Of a DNA stretch of 64,000 nt, positions 56,693 to 64,000 are shown piece after piece. Positions within the stretch are counted from its first letter, which is position 1; every line of letters begins with the position of its first letter. Under the pieces are notes generated by a model that did not search any database, was not told where the DNA came from, and was given only the letters and a program-made list of their open reading frames with translations. The translations under genes and the position numbers were made by a program. The DNA lies in NCBI RefSeq assembly GCF_000219805.1, contig NC_015759.1, positions 868,001 through 932,000 of the forward strand, read 5' to 3'. This DNA is from Weissella koreensis KACC 15510 (GTDB taxonomy: Bacteria; Bacillota; Bacilli; Lactobacillales; Lactobacillaceae).

Positions 56693-56723
56693 TTGCCTTG
56701 GAGTTACTCCAAGGTTGTATACT
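56693..56723 (+). promoter_or_regulatory. MerR-type promoter and operator
   Basis: -35 TTGCCT (56693-56698) and -10 TATACT (56718-56723) are separated by 19 bp, the over-long spacer of MerR-regulated promoters. The spacer is covered by a perfect 19-bp inverted repeat CCTTGGAGTTACTCCAAGG (56696-56714). No merR-type gene lies in the window. The first gene downstream on this strand starts at 56967, 244 bp away. Confidence 0.85.
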
Positions 56724-56966
56724 AAAATTATGTTAAAGATTTAAAGGTATAGTTACTATAAATTCAACATAAATTTATTAGGTTTATTGATATTTTAATA
56801 CCACCATGATTACTTTTTGATGATATTTATATATTTTTTATTAATGTAATCACGTTGCAGACATCAAAATAACTAATTACAGATAAGAATAATAATCAAT
56901 AAAGGTTAAATTTAGATTGATGGTGGCGTATGGTATGGGTAATATAATTTTAGGAGATTTTTGATA
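56724..56966. other. Gene-free stretch between MerR-type promoter and SDR gene
   Basis: 243 bp with no ORF of note, AT-rich. A TATAAT-like element (TAATATAAT, about 56940-56948) is too close to the start codon to be a normal promoter. This stretch may be a long 5' UTR or the scar of a lost gene. Confidence 0.4.
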
Positions 56967-57572
56967 ATGACAAACATATTAATTATTGGGGCTAGTGGTA
57001 CGGTTGGTAGCACAACACGGCGTTATTTGTTAGACAATACTGACGATCAGTTGACCTTAATGGCTCGAAATACAAAGCGTTTAGGAAATTTGAATGTTGA
57101 GCGGGAGCGTGCGATTTCTGGCAGTGTAAATGATTTAGAAGCATTAAAGTCAGCATTAGAGGGACAGGATGTCGTTTTCGCTGCTTTAAGCGGTGATTTG
57201 AAAAGCATGGCCCAAGCATTAGTGGCTGCAATGGATAAAGCCGATGTGAAAAGACTATTGTTTATTACTTCTATGGGAATCTATAATGAAATTCCCGCAT
57301 CAGTTGAACCTTCTGGTAATTTAGCGTCTAATCCAGTTCTACAAAATTATCGGAATGCTGCTGATGTAATTGAAGCATCTGACTTAAATTATACGATTAT
57401 TCGTCCTGGTTGGTTTGATAATGGAAACGATACTGATTATCAATTAACACATAAGGGTGAACCCTTTGGTGGACATGATGTTTCGGTTATTAGTATTGCT
57501 GATCTAGTGCTGCAACTTGCACATGATCAAAACCTAGGTTTTCGTGATAGTTTAGGTATCAATAGAAAATAA
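56967..57572 (+). CDS. NAD(P)-binding (NmrA/SDR-like) protein
   Basis: A 201-residue atypical short-chain dehydrogenase. N-terminal Rossmann motif ILIIGASGTVGSTTRRYLL; FITSMGIYNEIP follows in the position of the active-site strand, but the YxxxK pair is not conserved (Y in SMGIYN without a matching Lys). RPGWFDNG is typical. ATG at 56967 after AGGAGAT. Probably a redox sensor or quinone/flavin-related reductase, but the role is not known. Possible target of the MerR-type promoter upstream. Confidence 0.85.
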   Translation: MTNILIIGASGTVGSTTRRYLLDNTDDQLTLMARNTKRLGNLNVERERAISGSVNDLEALKSALEGQDVVFAALSGDLKSMAQALVAAMDKADVKRLLFITSMGIYNEIPASVEPSGNLASNPVLQNYRNAADVIEASDLNYTIIRPGWFDNGNDTDYQLTHKGEPFGGHDVSVISIADLVLQLAHDQNLGFRDSLGINRK

Positions 57573-57737
57573 GTAACTTAGATATAAGGATAATTTTTAT
57601 ATTAAATATCATTTTTAAATTACTTTTTAATTTAATTTTTTTGGTATAATTTGGATAAATGAAAAAATGCACATAAAATTTGAAAGGAATTGAACGTCGT
57701 ATAATTTATTTGTTCGGTCGTTCTAGGTGTAATATTT

Positions 57738-58784
57738 ATGAAAGCAGCAATTTTTGAAAAGGCGGGGTTAGTTACCGTTCAAGATATTGATAAGCCAACT
57801 ATCCAAGCAAATGATGATGTCATCATTAGAGTCGTGCGTGCTTGTGTTTGTGGATCTGATCTATGGGCTTACGCAAATGGCGACAATAAACAAACTCATT
57901 CTGTTAATGATGGTCATGAGGCTATTGGGATCGTTGAAGAAGTTGGTTCAGCCATCACAACGGTACAACCGGGTGATTTTGTAATTGCACCATTCACACA
58001 TGGTTGTGGTGAATGTGATGCTTGTCTTGCTGGTTTTGATGGAACTTGTGATCGTCATCAAGGTGCAACGAACTGGTCTAATGGTTTCCAATCAGAATAC
58101 ATTCGCTTCCAATATGCCAATTGGGCATTGATTAAGATTCCTGGACAACCATCAGATTATTCTGAAGGAATGATCAAATCACTAACTACCCTAGCTGATG
58201 TTATGCCAACTGGATACCATGCAGCGCGCTGTGCTGATGTCCAAAAAGGTGATAAAGTGGTGGTCATCGGTGATGGTGCAGTTGGTCAATGTGCAGTGAT
58301 TGCCGCGAAAATGCGAGGGGCTTCACAAATTGTACTTATGAGTCGACATGAAGACCGTCAAAAGATGGCTTTACAATCAGGCGCAACTGCTGTTGTTGCT
58401 GAACGTGGAGCAGAAGGAATTGCTAAAGTACGTGAGATTCTTGGGGGCGGCGCTGACGCTGCGCTTGAATGTGTAGGAACTGAAGCTGCCATTGATCAAG
58501 CACTTGGTGTACTTCATAATGGTGGCCGAATTGGTTATGTTGGTGTTCCACACTACAATAACCATGCTTTAGGTTCAACTTTTGCTCAGAATATTTCAGT
58601 GGCTGGAGGTTCTGCCTCTGTGACAACTTATGATAAGCAATTATTGCTTAAAGCTGTTCTGGATGGAAATATTAATCCTGGTCGCGTCTTTACTGAAACA
58701 TACCGTTTGGATGATATCAATCAAGCTTACCAAGACATGCAAAATCGTAAAACAATCAAATCAATGGTTTTTGTAGCTGATTAA
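57738..58784 (+). CDS. Zinc-dependent alcohol dehydrogenase (MDR), first copy
   Basis: A 348-residue medium-chain zinc alcohol dehydrogenase. The catalytic zinc site shows CVCGSDLW and GHEAIG. The structural zinc lobe has HGCGECDACLAGFDGTC. The NAD(P) motif VVIGDGAVGQCAVIAA is intact (about residue 175). A paralogue with very similar sequence starts at 63183. ATG at 57738 after TAGGTG (weak RBS). Two TATAAT sequences (57645-57650 and 57699-57704) lie upstream. Substrate unknown. Confidence 0.9.
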   Translation: MKAAIFEKAGLVTVQDIDKPTIQANDDVIIRVVRACVCGSDLWAYANGDNKQTHSVNDGHEAIGIVEEVGSAITTVQPGDFVIAPFTHGCGECDACLAGFDGTCDRHQGATNWSNGFQSEYIRFQYANWALIKIPGQPSDYSEGMIKSLTTLADVMPTGYHAARCADVQKGDKVVVIGDGAVGQCAVIAAKMRGASQIVLMSRHEDRQKMALQSGATAVVAERGAEGIAKVREILGGGADAALECVGTEAAIDQALGVLHNGGRIGYVGVPHYNNHALGSTFAQNISVAGGSASVTTYDKQLLLKAVLDGNINPGRVFTETYRLDDINQAYQDMQNRKTIKSMVFVAD

Positions 58785-58829
58785 CTTTAGTGATTTTAAA
58801 TTGATAAATCAAGCAAGGAGTAGTTTGTT

Positions 58830-60413
58830 TTGGAACTTTTGATTTCATCTTTTGTCATTATTGTAGCGGTCGCTTTGAGTAATATTGCTGCGCGTTATGT
58901 GCCTAAAATTTCTAGCACATATATTAATCTTGTTGTGGGAATTATTGTTGGGTTAATACCAATGACCAATCATTTAGTTTTAGCTTTTAATAACGATATT
59001 TTCATGATTTTTGTTTTAGCGCCGTTATTATTTTTAGAAGGTCAGGCGACGCCGTTATTAATTATTCGAAAAAAAGTTAAAAATATTGTGGGAACAGCTG
59101 TTATCTTGGCAGTGATTTCAGCAGCGATTGTGACGGTAGCAATTAATCAATGGTTTGGCTTACTAATTTCGATTGCATTGATTATTGTAGCCATTAGTAC
59201 ACCCACTGATGCCACTGCGTTTGATTCAGTAGTATCGGGTCGAAAAATTTCACAATCATTGCGAAAAACGTTGAAAATGGAGTCATTGTTTAACGATGCA
59301 ACAGGTATTATTTTATTACAGGCGGCTATTTTGTGGTTGAGTACTGGTTATTTATCGTTTTGGACTAATATGCGTGAGTTTTTAATTGAGCTAGTTGGTG
59401 GTTTGATTATTGGTGCTGTCCTAGCAATTCTATTAATCACATTTCGCCAATATTTTCTTCGATCTACAAATAACGTAATTTCATCGCAAACGTTGATCTA
59501 CATTTTGACACCATTTTGTATTTATTTTGTTGCTGAGGAGCTAGGTGTTTCAGGAATTATTGCGGTGGTAACCGCTGGATTAGTGCATAATAGTGAAGCA
59601 AATCGTAGTCGTTTTTCATCACCAAGGCAAATGCATCTTGGTATCCAGGTTAATAATTTTGCCGGTGAGGTTTTGAATAGCTTTGTTTTTGTTGTCCTGG
59701 GAATTAGTTTGGAAAGAATTTTCTTTAGTCATTATAGTGCAATGACTAATTCGTTGCAGTGGTTGGCAGTGGGGGTACTTGTTTATCTCCTCTTATTGTT
59801 ATGTCGCTACGTTTATGCAAGATTCTTTGTGACCGATAAAAAGCGTCGTACGGCCATCCTATTTGCTTTGGGTGGCGTTCATGGCACGGTGACCCTAGCG
59901 ATGACCTTTTCTATTGCTAATGAAATTTCATCAGCGAATTTTAATTTTATTTTGATTGTGGAAACGGTTGTGATTATCTTAAGTATGTTGGTGCCAACCA
60001 TCGCATTTAAGCTGATTCTTCCCCGTGATCTGGAAGCAGAAAATAAACCAACTGAATTGCTACGATTAAGGCGTGAAATGGTTAAGGTGGGGATTGAAAG
60101 GGTAAAAGAAATGGAATTGAGCCCTGAAGTTCAAGCCAGTGTGATCTATGATCTGCGTGATCAAGTTCAGAAGAATACGATGAATTCTTTTTTCCAGCAG
60201 TGGAAATCCATGGGATCTAATAAAGATGTCTTGACTGGGTTGCAAAGCGTCGAGCAGCGGCGAGCTTTGATGCAGGTCTTTAATGTTGAACGTCAGTATT
60301 TGTATGATTTGGCTAAACAGCATTTAGTAAGTTCTGAATATGTTTATGAAATCTACAGTGAAATTTTATTGTCAGAATCATTAGTTTTAGATCCGCGTAA
60401 TCAAATGATTTAA
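58830..60413 (+). CDS. Na+(or K+)/H+ antiporter, CPA1 family
   Basis: A 527-residue cation/proton antiporter with about 12 membrane segments and a C-terminal cytoplasmic domain of about 130 residues. The ion-binding motif region IVAISTPTDATAFDSV and LFNDATGIILL is of NhaP/YvgP type. Start is TTG 58830 (MELLISSFVIIVAVAL), about 10 nt after AAGGAG. 45 bp after the first ADH gene, so possibly the same transcript. Ion specificity not determinable. Confidence 0.9.
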   Translation: MELLISSFVIIVAVALSNIAARYVPKISSTYINLVVGIIVGLIPMTNHLVLAFNNDIFMIFVLAPLLFLEGQATPLLIIRKKVKNIVGTAVILAVISAAIVTVAINQWFGLLISIALIIVAISTPTDATAFDSVVSGRKISQSLRKTLKMESLFNDATGIILLQAAILWLSTGYLSFWTNMREFLIELVGGLIIGAVLAILLITFRQYFLRSTNNVISSQTLIYILTPFCIYFVAEELGVSGIIAVVTAGLVHNSEANRSRFSSPRQMHLGIQVNNFAGEVLNSFVFVVLGISLERIFFSHYSAMTNSLQWLAVGVLVYLLLLLCRYVYARFFVTDKKRRTAILFALGGVHGTVTLAMTFSIANEISSANFNFILIVETVVIILSMLVPTIAFKLILPRDLEAENKPTELLRLRREMVKVGIERVKEMELSPEVQASVIYDLRDQVQKNTMNSFFQQWKSMGSNKDVLTGLQSVEQRRALMQVFNVERQYLYDLAKQHLVSSEYVYEIYSEILLSESLVLDPRNQMI

Positions 60414-60442
60414 AATTAATCTGAATGATAGATAGCATTTAC

Positions 60443-60477
60443 ATTATTAAAGCACTCACTTTGGTGGGTGTTTTTTT
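60443..60477 (+). terminator. Antiporter terminator, copy of the rpsI hairpin
   Basis: AAAGCACTCAC/GTGGGTGTTTT, followed by T. 60443-60470 is identical to 56070-56097. Confidence 0.88.
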
Positions 60478-60533
60478 AATAAATAAAAAATAAGGTGACA
60501 CGTAATTTTTCATTAAAAATATCGAATGGTACT

Positions 60534-60567
60534 AAAAAAGGAGTCCAATTTAATGGACTCCTTTTTT
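60534..60567. terminator. Bidirectional terminator before the DUF554 gene
   Basis: AAAAAAGGAGTCCA and TGGACTCCTTTTTT form a perfect 14-bp stem with loop ATTTAA. Confidence 0.93.
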
Positions 60568-60573
60568 GATGTT

Positions 60574-61305
60574 TTAATTTGTTAACATGGGTAAAATCCA
60601 ATTCATCCAAGCCCAGCTAAATGGCATTGCTAATATCATGGACGGGATCATATCAGCAGTTGGAAAAATTTTAATCTTCGTTATTCTAAATCCAGTTGCC
60701 ATCATCAGCGCTCCGCCAACTGCTTTGAAGTCAGCAATCATGGCGGGGTTGGTCAATGGGTATATCACCCCGGCTAGTAAAAATAGGATGTAAAGAATAA
60801 TAAATTGCGGTACCACAATAAAGGATACAACGTAACCTAAGTTGGCGGCAAAAATAATAGCAGTGAAGAAATCTAAGATCGACTTTGAAATTAAAATCGT
60901 GGAATCACCAGTCATTCCATTAACTAATGATCCGTAAATTCCCGTTCCAGAAGCAGTGAATAGAACAATGACGGTGATTAAAGTTGACATGAATTCTTCT
61001 TCAGGCATTCCCGATTTAACAGGAGCAATTTTAGCAATTCCACGTTGCATCAACCCTGCACCACGATTAATCCAAACTCCGAAGTGAAGAACTAAACCAA
61101 GTGCGGTTCCAATAATGATAGCAAAAATAACGGCGGCCATGTTTTTGGCCGGAGCAATGGCTATAATTCCCATCACCATAGATGAAATTCCAAAAATCAA
61201 ATTAATTTCTTCTTTAAATTTTTCTGAAAGTAGGTGACCAGCTAGTCCCCCAATTAAACCGCCAATAAAAATAGCAGCTCCATTTACAATAATTCCTGTT
61301 GGCAT
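60574..61305 (-). CDS. DUF554-family integral membrane protein
   Basis: A 243-residue protein with about seven membrane segments. GIIVNGAAIFIGGLIGGLAGHLLSE at the start and FAVGGALMMATGFRI-like C-terminal segments (KAVGGALMMATGFRI) are the DUF554/YdfK/YqgA signature. Function unknown. Start at the ATG at 61305 (reverse; MPTGIIVNG) after GAGGAGG; the ORF extends farther to 61320 (MRRCL) without support. Divergent from the LysR regulator 104 bp away. Confidence 0.88.
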   Translation of the reverse strand: MPTGIIVNGAAIFIGGLIGGLAGHLLSEKFKEEINLIFGISSMVMGIIAIAPAKNMAAVIFAIIIGTALGLVLHFGVWINRGAGLMQRGIAKIAPVKSGMPEEEFMSTLITVIVLFTASGTGIYGSLVNGMTGDSTILISKSILDFFTAIIFAANLGYVVSFIVVPQFIILYILFLLAGVIYPLTNPAMIADFKAVGGALMMATGFRITKIKIFPTADMIPSMILAMPFSWAWMNWILPMLTN

Positions 61306-61409
61306 AAGACACCTCCTCAATATTTATATTCTAGAGGCTATAGAGATCACCAGCAATTCACAAACAATGGTATAATATTCCAAATGGGAATATATTAAGA
61401 GGAGCTTTT

Positions 61410-62285
61410 ATGGATATTAAAAAATTAGAGATTTTTTTGAATCTCTCAAAAACAATGAATTATTCAGAAACGGCAGCACAACTTTTTACAACACAAGGGA
61501 ATATTTCAAAGCAGATTATAACTTTGGAAAAGGAATTGGGAACTAGTTTAGTCGACCGAAGTCATCGACAAATTAAGTTAACTTCAGCTGGAAAAATTGT
61601 GACGCAAATGGCCCCTAAAATTGTATCTGAATTTCAAAATATGCAACAAAAAATTCAACAAAATAAACAATATGTAGACCAACTATTAAGAATCGTGACG
61701 GTTCCGTCTGTCGCAAATTATCGAGGATTGGAATTAATTATTAATTTTCATATGCAGTATCCGGAAATAAAGTTAGATTTAACCGAGGTTGAAGGAGATC
61801 ACGTTTTAGATACCTTAAAAAATGGTGGGACTGGTGTTGTTTTTGCGCGCGACTTTGGAATTTTACAAAATCAATATGATAGTGTCATAACTGAGGAGGA
61901 TTGCTTTGTCTGTTTATTACCCAAGGATCATCCTTTAGCACATCAAAAAACGGTTGCGTTAGCTGATTTATCACAAGAAAACTTTTTATTATTGGGTCGG
62001 GAGACCATGCTTTATGATCATGTAATTAATTTGACAAAAAAAGCAGGATTTGAACCACGAGTTAGTTACGACGGCCGACAACTTAAAATCATTTTGAATA
62101 TGATTGAAAAAGGAATTGGTATCGCGATTGTTATGGATAAAAGTGTTGACCTACCTAGTGATGGGTCGATTATAAAACGCCCAATTGATCTCAGTGAAAA
62201 TAGTCAAATGTTATTTATGCGAAATTATAATGTAAAGTATCCAAAAGCAGTTGAGCTTTTTTGGAATTTTTTACAAACCAACTAA
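61410..62285 (+). CDS. LysR-family transcriptional regulator
   Basis: A 291-residue LysR regulator. N-terminal winged helix-turn-helix (residues 1-60: LEIFLNLSKTMNYSETAAQLFTTQGNISKQIITLEKELGTSL) and a C-terminal periplasmic-binding-like effector domain. ATG at 61410 after AGGAGC. Divergent from the DUF554 gene, its most likely target. Effector unknown. Confidence 0.92.
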   Translation: MDIKKLEIFLNLSKTMNYSETAAQLFTTQGNISKQIITLEKELGTSLVDRSHRQIKLTSAGKIVTQMAPKIVSEFQNMQQKIQQNKQYVDQLLRIVTVPSVANYRGLELIINFHMQYPEIKLDLTEVEGDHVLDTLKNGGTGVVFARDFGILQNQYDSVITEEDCFVCLLPKDHPLAHQKTVALADLSQENFLLLGRETMLYDHVINLTKKAGFEPRVSYDGRQLKIILNMIEKGIGIAIVMDKSVDLPSDGSIIKRPIDLSENSQMLFMRNYNVKYPKAVELFWNFLQTN

Positions 62286-62329
62286 GCAGAGATAATTAAT
62301 CAAAAATGATGATAATACGGGGATAAAAA

Positions 62330-62986
62330 ATGCAAATAAAAGATATTACGATAATTTTAAATGAATTATCTAATGAAGAAAATGCAGCAAAACAAAAAAG
62401 GTATTTACGCAATCAATTTGAATTTTTGGGTATTTCATCACCAAAACGAAAGCTTGCCTTGCGAGATTTATTAAAAGCGGAGAAAAAACTAAATATAGTT
62501 GATTGGACACTTCTCAAACAGCTTTGGGATCAACCTCAGCGCGAATATCAATATGTCGTAATTGATTATTTAACAGCTATGCAAAAATTAATTACATTTG
62601 ATGATTTGATAAAAATCGAATATTTTCTTAGAACTAAGCAATGGTGGGATTCAATCGATGGATTTAATCGCATCATGAGTGATTTGGGATTATTAGATTC
62701 GCGGTTAAATCAGGTCATGTTACAGTGGTCTCAAGATAATGATTTTTGGATTAGACGGGTGGCCATTGATCACCAATTATTACGTAAAAATGAAACTAAT
62801 GTTGAATTATTAGAGACTATTTTATTAAATAATTTGGGTAGTAGTGAGTTCTTTATTAATAAATCAATCGGTTGGGCGTTGAGAAATTATTCTAAAAGTA
62901 ATCCTGACTGGGTTCGCCATTTCATAGAAAAATATCATGCAAAACTGGCACCACTAAGTATCAGAGAGGCTAGTAAATATCTTTAA
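62330..62986 (+). CDS. AlkD-like DNA alkylation repair glycosylase
   Basis: A 218-residue all-helical HEAT-repeat (ALK-fold) protein. The segment TKQWWDSIDGF has W106 and D110, the spacing of the B. cereus AlkD Trp109/Asp113 pair, and WIRRVAIDHQLL has the basic residue of the active-site cleft. It removes alkylated purines (3-methyladenine/7-methylguanine types). ATG at 62330 after GGGG. 44 bp downstream of the LysR gene, so possibly in one transcript. Confidence 0.85.
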   Translation: MQIKDITIILNELSNEENAAKQKRYLRNQFEFLGISSPKRKLALRDLLKAEKKLNIVDWTLLKQLWDQPQREYQYVVIDYLTAMQKLITFDDLIKIEYFLRTKQWWDSIDGFNRIMSDLGLLDSRLNQVMLQWSQDNDFWIRRVAIDHQLLRKNETNVELLETILLNNLGSSEFFINKSIGWALRNYSKSNPDWVRHFIEKYHAKLAPLSIREASKYL

Positions 62987-63101
62987 TAGATGAGTTGAGT
63001 TTTAAATGATTCAATATCATTTAACTTTAAAAATTAGCTGATAAAGTTAATTCCAAAAAATTAAAAAATATATTAAATAACTTGATTAAAATTAAGCTCC
63101 A

Positions 63102-63117
63102 ATGATAAGATTATCAT
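63102..63117 (+). promoter_or_regulatory. Inverted repeat over the second ADH promoter
   Basis: ATGATAA GA TTATCAT, a perfect 7-bp inverted repeat with a 2-bp spacer. It overlaps a candidate -10 TAAGAT (63106-63111) that lies 18 bp after TTGATT (63082-63087). Regulator unknown. Confidence 0.5.
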
Positions 63118-63135
63118 AATAATTCAAGTATTATA

Positions 63136-63154
63136 GGATACTACTAAAGTATCC
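63136..63154 (+). promoter_or_regulatory. Inverted repeat downstream of the second ADH promoter
   Basis: GGATACT ACTAA AGTATCC, a perfect 7-bp inverted repeat around 5 bp, 28 bp before the ADH start. Its TACT...AGTA core resembles operators of HxlR/MarR-type redox regulators, but this is only a resemblance. Confidence 0.5.
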
Positions 63155-63182
63155 AGTCAATAAGATTGAGAGAATATATTTT

Positions 63183-64000
63183 ATGAAAGCAACTGTATTT
63201 ATTAAACCTGGAAAAGTTGAAGTACAAAACTTAGACAAGCCGGTTATAGAAAAAGAAACTGATGCAATTATTCGTGTAGTTCGTGCGTGCGTGTGTGGAT
63301 CTGATTTATGGTGGTATCGTGGGATTTCAGAACACGAATCAGGTTCAGCGGTTGGTCATGAAGCAATTGGAGTTGTTGAAACAGTTGGGTCAGCAGTTGA
63401 TACAATTAAGCCAGGGGATTTTGTTGTAGTTCCGTTTACACATGGATGTGGGCACTGCGCAGCTTGTTTGGCTGGATTTGATGGTGATTGTTTGAATCGT
63501 GATAGCCACTCAGTTGGTTATCAAGCTGAATATTTACGTTATGATAATGCAAATTGGGGTCTGGTTAAGATTCCAGGACAACCTAGTGACTATTCTGAGG
63601 AAATGTTAAATTCATTGCTAACTTTATCTGATGTGATGGCAACTGGTTATCATGCGGCAGCAACGGCTGAGGTTAAGCCAGGTGATACCGTAGTAGTCAT
63701 GGGTGATGGTGCGGTTGGTTTGTGTGGAGTTATCGCGGCTAAGTTACGTGGAGCAACACGAATTATTGCTATGAGCCGGCATGAAGATCGTCAAAAATTA
63801 GCTCTTGAATTTGGAGCGACTGATATCGTAGCTGAACGTGGTGATGAAGCAGTTGCTAAGGTGCTTGAATTAACTGATGGTGGAGTTGATGCAGTACTTG
63901 AATGCGTTGGAAATGAACAATCAGTGGAAACCGCCTTACAAGTTGGCCGCCCAGGAGCTATTGTCGGTCGTGTTGGAATTCCACAAAAGGCTGAAATGAA
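63183..64000 (+). CDS. Zinc-dependent alcohol dehydrogenase (MDR), second copy, cut by window end
   Basis: Starts at ATG 63183 (MKATVFIKPGKVEVQNLDK) after GAGAG and is still open at the window end, so only about 272 residues are visible. It keeps CVCGSDLWWY, GHEAIGVVE, HGCGHCAACLAGFDGDC and VVVMGDGAVGLCGVIAAKLRGA. It is very similar to the gene at 57738. Upstream lie two inverted repeats, unlike the first copy. Completeness beyond the window is not known. Confidence 0.9.
   Translation, partial: MKATVFIKPGKVEVQNLDKPVIEKETDAIIRVVRACVCGSDLWWYRGISEHESGSAVGHEAIGVVETVGSAVDTIKPGDFVVVPFTHGCGHCAACLAGFDGDCLNRDSHSVGYQAEYLRYDNANWGLVKIPGQPSDYSEEMLNSLLTLSDVMATGYHAAATAEVKPGDTVVVMGDGAVGLCGVIAAKLRGATRIIAMSRHEDRQKLALEFGATDIVAERGDEAVAKVLELTDGGVDAVLECVGNEQSVETALQVGRPGAIVGRVGIPQKAEM

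Overview
The window comes from the chromosome of a low-GC Lactobacillales bacterium, most likely a heterofermentative member of the Leuconostocaceae, with Weissella or a near relative as best guess. This is inferred from gene content, not from a database match. The pointers are a short-form 6-phosphogluconate dehydrogenase under a private promoter, a large bifunctional AdhE, CtsR-ClpC without McsA/McsB, RpoB/RpoC of lactobacillus type, PepO and PepDA peptidases, an FAT-type acyl-ACP thioesterase, and no sporulation genes. I see no prophage, insertion sequence, CRISPR array or conjugative gene. The region is ordinary core genome with a few accessory patches.

Layout. 1-0.8 kb: end of an rRNA operon (23S 3' part, 5S, tRNA-Asn, tRNA-Thr). 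0.9-6.2 kb: PepDA-type dipeptidase, an amino-acid permease behind a leader peptide and attenuator rich in threonine codons, and an RpiR-type regulator divergent from gnd. 6.3-7.6 kb: a second identical tRNA-Asn, an unrecognised gene, then tRNA-Leu, tRNA-Thr(AGT) and tRNA-Arg. 7.7-18.3 kb: ctsR-clpC and rpoB-rpoC. 18.3-24 kb: tpx, a GNAT gene and the nucleoside salvage run deoC-deoB-pdp-deoD behind a perfect cre site. 24-32.3 kb: a small unknown protein plus an SPFH protein, a quinone-reductase-like MDR enzyme, xpt behind a divergent purine riboswitch, pepO and adhE. 32.6-38.5 kb: an NDH-2-like dehydrogenase, a SpoU methyltransferase and the ecfA1-ecfA2-ecfT-truA unit. 38.5-46.3 kb: SRP RNA, dnaX-recR-yaaL-tmk-darA, holB-rsmI-acyl-ACP thioesterase, and galE. 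46.3-54 kb: a secreted beta-rich protein, a small unknown gene, an aldo/keto reductase, a lactate permease and a TagE/GtfA-GtfB-like glycosyltransferase pair. 54-56 kb: tRNA-Cys (minus), a six-tRNA cluster, and rplM-rpsI behind an L13 leader. 56.2-64 kb: an NTF2-like protein, an NAD(P)-binding protein downstream of an orphan MerR-type promoter, two paralogous zinc alcohol dehydrogenases (the second cut by the window end), a CPA1 antiporter, a DUF554 membrane protein divergent from a LysR regulator, and an AlkD-like glycosylase.

How the genes work together. gnd feeds the 6-phosphogluconate/phosphoketolase route, and AdhE regenerates NAD+ from the acetyl-CoA branch. deoC, deoB, pdp and deoD take nucleosides to glyceraldehyde-3-phosphate and acetaldehyde, while xpt recovers xanthine/guanine. 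cre sites upstream of deoC and adhE suggest CcpA control of both.

The most striking features are RNA-based: the Thr-codon attenuator (about 2475-2640), the purine riboswitch with altered loops and a shortened J2/3 ahead of xpt (26328-26431), an unassigned structured leader ahead of deoC, and tRNA oddities (Thr with A34, Phe with an acceptor-stem mismatch). All coordinates and pairings were read by eye. Starts were moved from the longest ORF to the start best supported by a Shine-Dalgarno sequence where noted.
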